NCBI GenBank assembly: GCA_947566075.1
Contig: CANOIM010000015.1
Span: forward strand, 1 to 49,896
DNA: 49,896 nucleotides
Direction of reading: 5' to 3'
DNA from: an uncultured Eggerthellaceae bacterium
Lineage (GTDB): Bacteria > Actinomycetota > Coriobacteriia > Coriobacteriales > Eggerthellaceae
Shown piece by piece: positions 16,795 through 24,472 of this stretch. A program made the translations under genes and the position numbers. Numbering within the stretch: the stretch's first letter is position 1; each line of letters begins with the position of its first letter. The notes below the pieces were generated by a model. The model searched no databases. It was not told the DNA's origin and saw nothing but the letters and a program-made list of their open reading frames with translations.

Positions 16795-19098
16795 TTGGCA
16801 TTCGGAACATTCACCACACCTGTGCAGTGGCAGGAGGGCGAATACACTGTCACGCGCACCAACTCTTGGTCACCGCCGGGGGACCATCCCACCGGAGCTG
16901 GCATGAAGCTCTATGTGAAAGACGGCATCTTAGAGAAGGTGGAAGGTGATCCTGAGCAATCCATCACCAAGGGCGCCATGCCCATTCGCATGCTGTCATT
17001 GCCGGAATACGTTTACAGCCCTTATCGCATCCTGCATCCCATGAAGCGTGATCCGGAGAAGCGCGGGGATGATTCCGCCTGGGAGCAGTGCAGCTGGGAT
17101 GAGGCCTATGACCTCATTTGCAACAACGTGCGCCGCATCACGGACGAATATGGCAGTAATGCCATCGTCACATTCGTGGGCACCGGGCGCGAGGCGGGCA
17201 ACTGGGGACCCACCATGTCCTGCCGCGTCTTCAACAGCCCGAACATCTGCTACATGCAGACAGGGTGGTCTTGCTACGGGCCGCGCATGGCTTGTACGTC
17301 CTACGTGCTGGGCGCGCCCTACCCTGAACTGGATTATGCTTCTCAGTTCCCGGACAGCTATGATGACCCCCGCTGGAAGTGCCCTGAGGTCATCATGATC
17401 TGGGGCAAGGAGCCGCTGAAGAGCAACCCGGACGGGTTCTGGGGCCATTCCATCGTTGATATGTACGCCATGGGTGCCAAGTTCATCGTGGTGGATCCGC
17501 GCCTCACCTGGGAAGCAGCCCGTGCTGAGATCTGGCTCCAGGTGCGCCCTGGTACCGATGCTGCTCTTGGCATGGCCATGTGCAACATCATCATCTCCGA
17601 GAACCTCTATGATCATGATTTCGTGGACAAGTGGACGTTCGGTTTCGATGAGTTCGCCAATCGCGTGAAGACCATGAGCCCCGAAGAGGCGGCGGAGATC
17701 TGCGAAGTGCCCGCTGAGAAGATCTATGCCGCGGCGCGTCTGTTCGCCACGGCGAAGCCTGCTGCCTTGCAGTGGGGCCTGGCGGTAGACCAGAAGCCCA
17801 ACGGCATCCAGATGGGTTTTTGCTGCCTGGCCATGATGGCCATCACGGGCAACCTGGATGTGCCTGGCGGCATGATCATGGGTGCCATTGACATCGGCGG
17901 CTTGGGTTCTGGATATACGGATCTTGACCCTCAGTCCAAGATCAACGAGCAAGTGGGCGTGGATGAGTACCCTGCTATGGTGCGCACCCAGCAGTTCACC
18001 CATCCTGACGTGACCTTCGATGAGCTTGAGAAAGAGGATTCTCTCTTCAAGATGGGCTTCTTCACCTCCGCGAATGCCTTGGCAAACCCCTGCAATCTGC
18101 CGAAGCGCTACGAAGACGCCATCAAGCGGCTCCAGTTCAACGTGGTCATGGATATCGTCATGACGCCTACGGCTGAAGCGCTAGCCGATGTGTTCCTGCC
18201 CGTGAACACCTATGCCGAACGGGATATGTACGTGGCCACCCATTACGGGGCCTGCGGTACCTGGATCGGAGCCATCAAGAAGGCCATCACGGTGGGCGAG
18301 TCGAAGTCTGACATCACCATCATGCGTGAATTGGGTACGCGCCTGCGCCCAGAGCTCTGGGAGATGTACAAGACGGATATCGAATATATCGACGATCAGA
18401 AGCTCTGCACGTTGAAGACGCCTGAAGGCAAGCCGCTTACCATGCAGGACCTCTTCGATCATGGTTGTTATCACGTGGACTATGAGTACAAGAAGTATGA
18501 GACCGGCAAGCTGCGTCCTGATGGACAGCCCGGTTTCATGACCCCCACGGGCCGTGTGGAGCTCTATTCCACCATGTTGGAGACTTGGGGTGACGATCCG
18601 CTGCCCTACTACGAGGAGCCGCCCGCGTCTCCCATCTCCACGCCGGAATATGCTGCGGAATATCCCATGGTGCTCTCAACCGGTGCTCGGACTTGGTCCT
18701 ATTTCCATTCCGAGCAGCGCCATGTGCCGCTGCTGCGCGAAGTGGAGCCCTGGCCATTGGTGGATATCAATCCCGAGGATGCTGAGCGCTTTGGTCTCAT
18801 CGACGGTGATTGGGTGTGGCTTGAGAATCCCAACGGGAAATGCCGCATGAAGCTTTCCGTGCAGCCCGGTCAGAAGAAGGGCGCACTGGCGTCCCAGCAT
18901 GGCTGGTGGTATCCGGAACGCGAAGCATCTTCTCCGCGCCTCTTTGATGTATATGACGTGAACGTCAACAATCTGGTGCCCTATAAGACCATCGGCAAGT
19001 TGGGTTGGGGTGCTCCCATGAAGTGCCTCATGTGCAAGATCTACAAGGCTGACGCTCCGGAAGACGAGAGCAAGATCGAGGAGGTCCTCAATGCCTAG
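16795..19098 (+). CDS. Molybdopterin oxidoreductase lacking the N-terminal Fe-S cysteines
   Basis: A 767-residue catalytic subunit similar from end to end to the enzyme at 398-2686. It keeps the MAF start, SPPG, RILHPMKR, WDEAYDL and the likely Mo/W-binding Cys160 in TGWSCYGPR. Every cluster ligand is replaced: PGCH becomes PGDH (Asp30), GC becomes GA (Ala35), and the LCxRC pair becomes Met62 and Met66 with a one-residue insertion. The frame is otherwise clean, so this is not decay. It starts with TTG behind GAGAGGAAG and overlaps the ferredoxin gene by 8 bases. Cluster-free members of the superfamily exist (DMSO/TMAO reductases, transhydroxylase large subunit), but here the close relatives keep it. 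Electron delivery, or the reaction itself, may differ. Confidence 0.9.
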   Translation: MAFGTFTTPVQWQEGEYTVTRTNSWSPPGDHPTGAGMKLYVKDGILEKVEGDPEQSITKGAMPIRMLSLPEYVYSPYRILHPMKRDPEKRGDDSAWEQCSWDEAYDLICNNVRRITDEYGSNAIVTFVGTGREAGNWGPTMSCRVFNSPNICYMQTGWSCYGPRMACTSYVLGAPYPELDYASQFPDSYDDPRWKCPEVIMIWGKEPLKSNPDGFWGHSIVDMYAMGAKFIVVDPRLTWEAARAEIWLQVRPGTDAALGMAMCNIIISENLYDHDFVDKWTFGFDEFANRVKTMSPEEAAEICEVPAEKIYAAARLFATAKPAALQWGLAVDQKPNGIQMGFCCLAMMAITGNLDVPGGMIMGAIDIGGLGSGYTDLDPQSKINEQVGVDEYPAMVRTQQFTHPDVTFDELEKEDSLFKMGFFTSANALANPCNLPKRYEDAIKRLQFNVVMDIVMTPTAEALADVFLPVNTYAERDMYVATHYGACGTWIGAIKKAITVGESKSDITIMRELGTRLRPELWEMYKTDIEYIDDQKLCTLKTPEGKPLTMQDLFDHGCYHVDYEYKKYETGKLRPDGQPGFMTPTGRVELYSTMLETWGDDPLPYYEEPPASPISTPEYAAEYPMVLSTGARTWSYFHSEQRHVPLLREVEPWPLVDINPEDAERFGLIDGDWVWLENPNGKCRMKLSVQPGQKKGALASQHGWWYPEREASSPRLFDVYDVNVNNLVPYKTIGKLGWGAPMKCLMCKIYKADAPEDESKIEEVLNA

Positions 19099-19432
19099 AA
19101 ATGGACTAATGATCGATTACTTGCTCTGCACGGGATGCCACAGCTGCGAGGTCTCCTGCAAGCTTGAGCATGACCTGCCCACGGGCATCTTCGGCATCAA
19201 ATTGGCTGATGATAAGCCCTGGGCGGTGGACGAGGACACCTGGGAGTACAAGTGGGTGCCCATTCCCACCCAGCTGTGCGATCTGTGCGCCGAGCGCACC
19301 GAAGCGGGCCAGCAACCGGCTTGCGTTCTGCACTGCTGCTCCCATTGCATGCATTACGGACCGGTGGACGAGCTGGCTGCGAAGATGGACGAGATCGACC
19401 GTCCTTGCACATTGTTCACCATCAAGAGATAG
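19091..19432 (+). CDS. 4Fe-4S dicluster ferredoxin-like electron-transfer subunit
   Basis: A 113-residue partner of the cluster-less enzyme. LCTGCHSCEVSC and later CDLC plus CVLHC give eight ligands for two [4Fe-4S] clusters, all intact although the catalytic subunit has lost its own. The start overlaps the upstream stop by 8 bases. An additional Cys follows CVLHC. No membrane anchor. Confidence 0.92.
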   Translation: MPRNGLMIDYLLCTGCHSCEVSCKLEHDLPTGIFGIKLADDKPWAVDEDTWEYKWVPIPTQLCDLCAERTEAGQQPACVLHCCSHCMHYGPVDELAAKMDEIDRPCTLFTIKR

Positions 19433-19440
19433 GCACGACC

Positions 19441-19650
19441 ATGACGAAAGACGATTTCTTGAAGCTCTCTGATGAAGAGCAGATGGCATGGCTCACGGAA
19501 CAGACGGATGCAGGCCGTGAGGTGACAGATATCGTGAACGAACTGGGATGCACGAGGGCCGATCTACAGGGCTTCGGATATACCTATGCTCTAGGGAAAT
19601 GGTTCTTCATGTCAATGTCTGATCGCGCATCAGTGGTGGCTCAGAACTAG
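19441..19650 (+). CDS. Small protein, possible helix-turn-helix
   Basis: A 69-residue acidic protein starting eight bases after the ferredoxin stop. The middle (EVTDIVNELGCTRADLQGFG) resembles the helix-turn-helix of small DNA-binding or resolvase-like proteins, and the N-terminal 25 residues look helical (LSDEEQMAWLTEQ). No strong ribosome site is seen, so it is probably translated by coupling. Only one such gene exists in the window. It could be a regulator, a maturation chaperone or a third subunit of the cluster-less enzyme. Confidence 0.65.
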   Translation: MTKDDFLKLSDEEQMAWLTEQTDAGREVTDIVNELGCTRADLQGFGYTYALGKWFFMSMSDRASVVAQN

Positions 19651-19660
19651 TGTTTCGAAA

Positions 19661-19688
19661 GAGGTCCGCAGCTTCGGCTGCGGGCCTC
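19661..19688 (+). terminator. UUCG hairpin after the enzyme operon
   Basis: GAGGTCCGCAGC pairs with GCTGCGGGCCTC (one G-U pair) around a TTCG loop, 10 bases past the small gene. A stable 12-bp stem; no long U run follows, so it may be a processing or partial terminator. Confidence 0.6.
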
Positions 19689-19719
19689 TGAATCGGGAGT
19701 GAAGACCCAAGGTCGTTTT

Positions 19720-19773
19720 GTAGCTCAAGCTTCAGCTTGCCTGGCGCCATAGGCAGGTTGAAGCCTGCGCTAC
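19720..19773. repeat. REP-like imperfect palindrome
   Basis: The arms 19720-19742 and 19751-19773 pair over 23 positions with two mismatches and two G-U pairs, closing an 8-base loop. The right arm plus flank (GCCTGCGCTACGAGG) is echoed at 37015-37039 (GCTTGCGCTACGAGG). This suggests a dispersed extragenic palindrome. Confidence 0.55.
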
Positions 19774-19904
19774 GAGGATGCAGGTGACCTTCTATGAGAA
19801 GGGGGAGAGCATGCATGGGGGTGTGTTGATGCTAGCGCCGCCAGCCCGGGCGGATGCGCCTTTCCTTGGCTAAGAGAGGATGGATCCAAGGAAAGGAGAA
19901 ACCC

Positions 19905-22217
19905 ATGAACGATGAGACCACTATGACCGCAGACGGTATGGAAGACTGGGTAGTGGGAAAAGATGGCTCTGATGCTCAGGTGGCTGCAACGGGCAAGGAT
20001 GTTCCCTGGCAATGGCAAGAGGGTGATCTGACCGTCACGCGAAGCGCCGCTTGGAGTGCACCAGGATGTCATCTTGGTTGCGGCGTTAAAGTGTACACAG
20101 ATGCAAGCGGGAACTTCGTCAAGCTGGAGGGAGACGAAGCGAACCCCTTCAACCAGGGGAGGTTATGCATTCGCTGCCTCTCCTTCGATCAAGTGATCGA
20201 ACACCCTGACCGTTTGGTATCGCCGATGATCCGCAACCGGGAAGACCGCGGCAAGGATGTTTGGCGCAAAGCCTCTTGGGATGAGGCCTATGACCTCATT
20301 TGCGCGAAGTTCGCTGAGATCAAAGAAGCTTACGGGCCAGAGGCTATCCTGTTCGCTTCGGGTACGGGGCGTGACATTGCCAATGGCATGTATCGGATGG
20401 CCTACTCTTTCGGTAGCCCCAATATAGCCTATCAGCAGACGGGCGTTGCCTGCTATGGTCCTCGCATTACGGCCACTTCCATCATGATGGGCAACTACTG
20501 CGTACCCGATTGCTCCATGTACTTCGCTGACCGTTATGAGGATCCTCGCTGGCGGCCGCCCGGCGTCATCTTCATCTGGGGGAACAATCCACTGGTGAGC
20601 AACGCAGACGGCAACTTCGGCCACTGGATGGTGGATTGCATGAAGCGCGGAAGCAAGATAGTGGTGGTGGATCCGCGTCTGACCTGGGTAGCCGCAAAGG
20701 CTAACCTGTTCCTTCGACTGCGTCCAGGTACCGATGCGGCGTTGGCTCTAGCCATCATCAATGTGATGATCTCAGAAGGTCTTTATGATAAGGAATTCGT
20801 GGATAAGTGGACCTACGGGTTCAGTGATCTGGCGAATGTGGCTGCGAACTATCCTCTTGATCTGGCTGAGAAGATCACCGGCGTGTCTGCAACCAAGATC
20901 AGCCAAGCTGCCCACATGGCATGGGAGTGCAAGCCCATGACTATGCAATGGGGTTTGGCATTGGATCAGACTCGCGAATGCATCTCTGGTTCTATGGCTT
21001 TGGTGGCTCTGTGGGCCCTTACGGGGGATATAGATGTGCCTGGTGGCATGGTGACCACCCATCAGCCCTTCGGCGCTGAGATCTGGCAGCCTCCTGCAGC
21101 AGAGACCTTCCTGGATGAAGAGGTGGTGCAGAAGCGCATCGGCTATCACGAATATCCACTCTACAAGTACAGCGGCTGCGTAGTGGCTCAGCCAGACATG
21201 CTCTATGATGCTTGCATCACGGGCGTGCCCTATCCTATCAAGGCTGGCTGGTGGCAGAGCACGAATCCTCTATCCTGTTGCTCTCAGTCCCCTGAGGATA
21301 AGGCTTATAAGGCCATCATGAATCTGGATTTCAACGTGGTGGTGGATATCTTCATGACCCCTACGGCCATGGCCTGTGCTGAGGTAGTGCTGCCGGTGGC
21401 AACCTGGGCGGAGAAAACGGGCATGCGCAGCATCTGGTACTACATGCAGCCCATCAATCCTGCTGTCAGCACGAAAGACCGAGACGTGAAGTCTGACCTT
21501 CAGATCAACTTCGATCTGGGCAAGCGTTGGGCACCTGAGAAATGGCCCTGGGATACCGTGGAGGAGTTCTTCACCACCCAGATGGGTTCATCCGGTGTGG
21601 ATTACGAACAGCTCAAGACCATGAACTGGATGTACCCTTCGTTCGAATACGAGAAGTACAAGAATGGTAAGCAGCGCTCTGACGGTGCTCCAGGATTCAA
21701 CACTCCCACAGGCCGTTTGGAATTCAAATCCACCCTCTGTGAGCAGTGGGGCTTCGAAAGCGTTCCCAGCTATCATGAGACCGATAGGGGTCCGCTCTCT
21801 ACGCCAGAGCTCATGGAAGAGTACCCGCTCATCCTTACCACAGGGGCGCGCAATTGGTCTTATTTCCATTCGGAAGGACGTCAGATCCCGCGGCTGCGCC
21901 ATTTACGGCCAGACCCTATCGTCGAAGTGAATCCGGTTGATGCTGAGCGCTTCAACATCAATCAAGATGACTGGGTCGTGGTAGAGAACGAATATGGGAA
22001 GATCCGCATGAAGGCCGATGTCACCATCGTTGTGCCCCAAGGCGTGGTCAATGTAGATCATGCTTGGTGGTTCCCTGAGCGAGATGCGGAAGGGCTCTTC
22101 GATACGTTCGCTTCCAATGCGAACGTGCTGGTGCCCCCGGAGTTCGGATCCACCGGCTTCGGTGCGAACTGCAAATCTCTCATCTGTAAGATCTACCCAG
22201 ACGTGAAAGGAGCTTGA
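19905..22217 (+). CDS. Molybdopterin oxidoreductase, catechol-dehydroxylase-like catalytic subunit
   Basis: A 770-residue catalytic subunit, paralogue of the one at 3060. Cys55, 59, 88 and 91 (PGCHLGC ... LCIRC) fit a [4Fe-4S] cluster, and Cys183 in TGVACYGPR is the likely Mo/W ligand. The usual family stretches and C-terminal dinucleotide-binding domain are present. ATG 19905 has AAAGGAG upstream; an in-frame ATG at 19854 would only add a non-conserved basic stretch. No Tat signal. Its ferredoxin starts 3 bases after the stop and a membrane LuxR regulator gene follows, a usual arrangement for inducible dehydroxylases in this family of bacteria. Substrate unknown. Confidence 0.9.
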   Translation: MNDETTMTADGMEDWVVGKDGSDAQVAATGKDVPWQWQEGDLTVTRSAAWSAPGCHLGCGVKVYTDASGNFVKLEGDEANPFNQGRLCIRCLSFDQVIEHPDRLVSPMIRNREDRGKDVWRKASWDEAYDLICAKFAEIKEAYGPEAILFASGTGRDIANGMYRMAYSFGSPNIAYQQTGVACYGPRITATSIMMGNYCVPDCSMYFADRYEDPRWRPPGVIFIWGNNPLVSNADGNFGHWMVDCMKRGSKIVVVDPRLTWVAAKANLFLRLRPGTDAALALAIINVMISEGLYDKEFVDKWTYGFSDLANVAANYPLDLAEKITGVSATKISQAAHMAWECKPMTMQWGLALDQTRECISGSMALVALWALTGDIDVPGGMVTTHQPFGAEIWQPPAAETFLDEEVVQKRIGYHEYPLYKYSGCVVAQPDMLYDACITGVPYPIKAGWWQSTNPLSCCSQSPEDKAYKAIMNLDFNVVVDIFMTPTAMACAEVVLPVATWAEKTGMRSIWYYMQPINPAVSTKDRDVKSDLQINFDLGKRWAPEKWPWDTVEEFFTTQMGSSGVDYEQLKTMNWMYPSFEYEKYKNGKQRSDGAPGFNTPTGRLEFKSTLCEQWGFESVPSYHETDRGPLSTPELMEEYPLILTTGARNWSYFHSEGRQIPRLRHLRPDPIVEVNPVDAERFNINQDDWVVVENEYGKIRMKADVTIVVPQGVVNVDHAWWFPERDAEGLFDTFASNANVLVPPEFGSTGFGANCKSLICKIYPDVKGA

Positions 22218-22220
22218 GCC

Positions 22221-22556
22221 ATGGCACGCACAGGCATGCTGATAAACTATGACTACTGCACAGGATGCCATTCTTGCGAAGTGGCATGCCGGGCGGAACA
22301 CGGATTCGCAGACGACGAAGGGGGAATCGTTGTCAAGCAGGTGGGTCCATGGGAATATGCGCCCGATCTGTTCCAGTATGCATTCATGCCCATTATCACC
22401 GATCAATGCGATCAGTGCAAAGACCGGGTAGGCCAAGGTAAAGAACCAACCTGTGTGCATCATTGCCAGGCCAAGGTGATGGCTTATGGTGATGTATCAA
22501 CTTTGAAGGATGAGGTGCCCGAAGGATCGAAGTCAGTCATCTTCTATTTCGCTTAG
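22221..22556 (+). CDS. 4Fe-4S dicluster ferredoxin-like electron-transfer subunit
   Basis: A 111-residue partner of the preceding enzyme. YCTGCHSCEVAC and later CDQC plus CVHHC give two [4Fe-4S] sites. AAAGGAG lies inside the end of the upstream gene, eight bases before the ATG. Soluble, no anchor. Confidence 0.92.
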   Translation: MARTGMLINYDYCTGCHSCEVACRAEHGFADDEGGIVVKQVGPWEYAPDLFQYAFMPIITDQCDQCKDRVGQGKEPTCVHHCQAKVMAYGDVSTLKDEVPEGSKSVIFYFA

Positions 22557-22579
22557 GGCAGGGGGCCTCTATCGGATGC

Positions 22580-22616
22580 GGAGTGTGGTCTCGCTGGCTG
22601 CACTCCCTCCCTTTTA
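22580..22616 (+). terminator. Possible terminator after the ferredoxin gene
   Basis: GGAGTG at 22580-22585 pairs with CACTCC at 22601-22606, followed by CTCCCTTTT. The stem is short and the loop long, so this is tentative. Confidence 0.35.
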
Positions 22617-22642
22617 GCAGGTCAGAGTAAGAAAGCAGGTTC

Positions 22643-24265
22643 ATGATACGAGTGCAGGGAACATATCCCGGGATGTCATCCGAGGCGTCTCAGATCCCTT
22701 CAGATGATGCGGTCGAAGAGAAGACGCGATCAGTGCAGGCAGAGGAGGCTTCGGAAGAGATGGCTCCTTCCACGGTTGGGGGCCAGGTGCTCATGCCTAT
22801 GCGGGATATGCTGGGCTATTCTTGCTTCGTTGCCTGGGCCTTTCTCTTCGGTTGGTGCCGCAGCCTTTCGTCCTCCTACGGTGATGATGTCTTCTTCATC
22901 TCTCGCGCCTTCCTGTTCGGTGGTATCTTCTTGGGAGCCGCCGTGCTCTTCCTCACACGAGGAGATTTTCTGCGCCACTTCAAGAACAAGCCTGCCGAAT
23001 GGGTGTCACCGATATTCTGCATGGCAGCAGGACTTACTTTCATCATGGAGATACCCCAGGAAGTGGCATTCGGACTATGGTGCCTTGCAGGTATCGGTCA
23101 ATCAGCCATGGTCTTCTTCTGGGGCATGCGCTTGCGTATCCTCTCCCGTGACCAGCAGCTCTATGCTATCTGCTGTGGCTTCGTCATCGGGGGTTCGGCC
23201 CTCGCCATCATGCCATTCGTGATGCATGGGCTGGCAGTGGGTGTATCCATTCTGCTGCCCGCGGTTTCCTATGGGCTGCTGCGATTGGCGCGTCAGAGAT
23301 TCGAGGGTCATTCTGAGCGCATGACCATCTGGAAAGGAGAGAATAGGGGACCGAAAGGATTCCTCGAATTCCGTAATGCCATCCCCTTCAAGAGCGATCG
23401 GAAGATGGTCATCTTCAGGGGTTTGTTCTCCTGTCTTTACTCCATCTTCTTGGGATTCGTCACAGGGATGGTCCTCTCCGGAGACCATGGGCCTTCTGAG
23501 GATGTGGTCATCGGGTTGGGGAACATCGCAAGCGCTCTCATCATGCTCCTGATCCTCAAAGATGCCACTAGCGGTCGAGAGGATATGTTGCCGCGCTTGT
23601 TCTTGCCCGTCACGTGCCTTTGCATGGTGATGTTGGGAACGCTTTGGCCAACGGAATGGGTGCTGTTGTGCGCCTTCCTCCTCTTCGCACTGTTCGGCTG
23701 TCTTGAGATCCTGAACGCCTATAGCGCCTATGTGGGCACGCCCTACGATGCGGTGCGTTGGTTCTGGGAGATCCAGGCATCGAAGCTGGGCAATGCTTTC
23801 GGCTTCTTCGTGGGGTGGCTTGTTGTGGTGATGCTTGGCCAATGGCTTATCGGAAGCGGCTATGTCTTCTTGCTGACTTGTTTCATCCTGAGCATCTTCG
23901 CGGTGGTCGTGGATTCCTTCCTCTTCCGTCGCTCGGTCTTCGAGACGTCTGCAGAGCCCATGGATGATGATCTTGCGGAGATGGGTTCGGAAGGGGGAGT
24001 TCCTGGTGACACCACCGGAGCCGCAGTGGAGGAATACTATCTCTCCATAAGCCAAGAGATGGCCCGTGAATTCAAGCTGTCGCCTCGTCAAACTGAGATA
24101 TTCATCTATCTGGCGCGGGGGCGTAATGTCCAGTTCATTCGCGAGAAGCTGGTGCTATCCACTCCTACGGTGAAGAGCCATACCTACGCTATCTATCAGA
24201 AGCTGGGAATCCATTCCCATCAAGAGCTGATCGATATGGTGGAACAACGATTGAAGAAGGAATAG
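22643..24265 (+). CDS. Membrane LuxR-type transcriptional regulator
   Basis: A 540-residue protein with a polar N-terminal tail (~1-50), about twelve hydrophobic helices (~55-428), a linker and a C-terminal LuxR helix-turn-helix (~478-535; LSPRQTEIFIYLARGR, then TPTVKSHTYAIYQKLGIHS). The membrane half resembles a transporter fold used as a sensor, an architecture common in Eggerthella, where such genes sit beside catechol dehydroxylases and activate them in response to substrate. It follows the 19905 operon and is a good candidate for controlling it. The ribosome site is weak (GCAGG). No receiver domain, so no kinase is needed. Confidence 0.88.
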   Translation: MIRVQGTYPGMSSEASQIPSDDAVEEKTRSVQAEEASEEMAPSTVGGQVLMPMRDMLGYSCFVAWAFLFGWCRSLSSSYGDDVFFISRAFLFGGIFLGAAVLFLTRGDFLRHFKNKPAEWVSPIFCMAAGLTFIMEIPQEVAFGLWCLAGIGQSAMVFFWGMRLRILSRDQQLYAICCGFVIGGSALAIMPFVMHGLAVGVSILLPAVSYGLLRLARQRFEGHSERMTIWKGENRGPKGFLEFRNAIPFKSDRKMVIFRGLFSCLYSIFLGFVTGMVLSGDHGPSEDVVIGLGNIASALIMLLILKDATSGREDMLPRLFLPVTCLCMVMLGTLWPTEWVLLCAFLLFALFGCLEILNAYSAYVGTPYDAVRWFWEIQASKLGNAFGFFVGWLVVVMLGQWLIGSGYVFLLTCFILSIFAVVVDSFLFRRSVFETSAEPMDDDLAEMGSEGGVPGDTTGAAVEEYYLSISQEMAREFKLSPRQTEIFIYLARGRNVQFIREKLVLSTPTVKSHTYAIYQKLGIHSHQELIDMVEQRLKKE

Positions 24266-24277
24266 AAGGGTTAGTTC

Positions 24278-24451
24278 ATGTGCGGATACCTCTGTACCGG
24301 ATGCGGTAAATGCGGGCTCACGAAACCTCGAACGAAGCCATTTGGCACCTGCTTCGCTTGTGGCCATGTCAACAAGCCAACCGATGGGGTTTGTGCGAAG
24401 TGCGGAAAGCCCCTTGTCCGCATGCCTGGTCAAGCCAGTAGCTCATCCTGA
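24278..24451 (+). CDS. Small Cys-rich zinc-ribbon-like protein
   Basis: A 57-residue protein starting 12 bases after the LuxR-type regulator on the same strand. It opens MCGYLCTGCGKC, then has CFAC and CAKC pairs (the latter in VCAKCGKPL) and a Ser-rich end, the same layout as the proteins at 7956 and 8882. Four CxxC-type groups suggest zinc ribbons. Position straight after a regulator gene suggests co-expression. No known function. Confidence 0.72.
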   Translation: MCGYLCTGCGKCGLTKPRTKPFGTCFACGHVNKPTDGVCAKCGKPLVRMPGQASSSS

Positions 24452-24472
24452 CGTTAGATGCATTCGTGCTCC

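Noticed and set aside
16996..18003. A 335-codon minus-strand frame
   Set aside because: Antisense shadow of the 16795 enzyme; composition is His/Arg-rich as expected from reverse reading.
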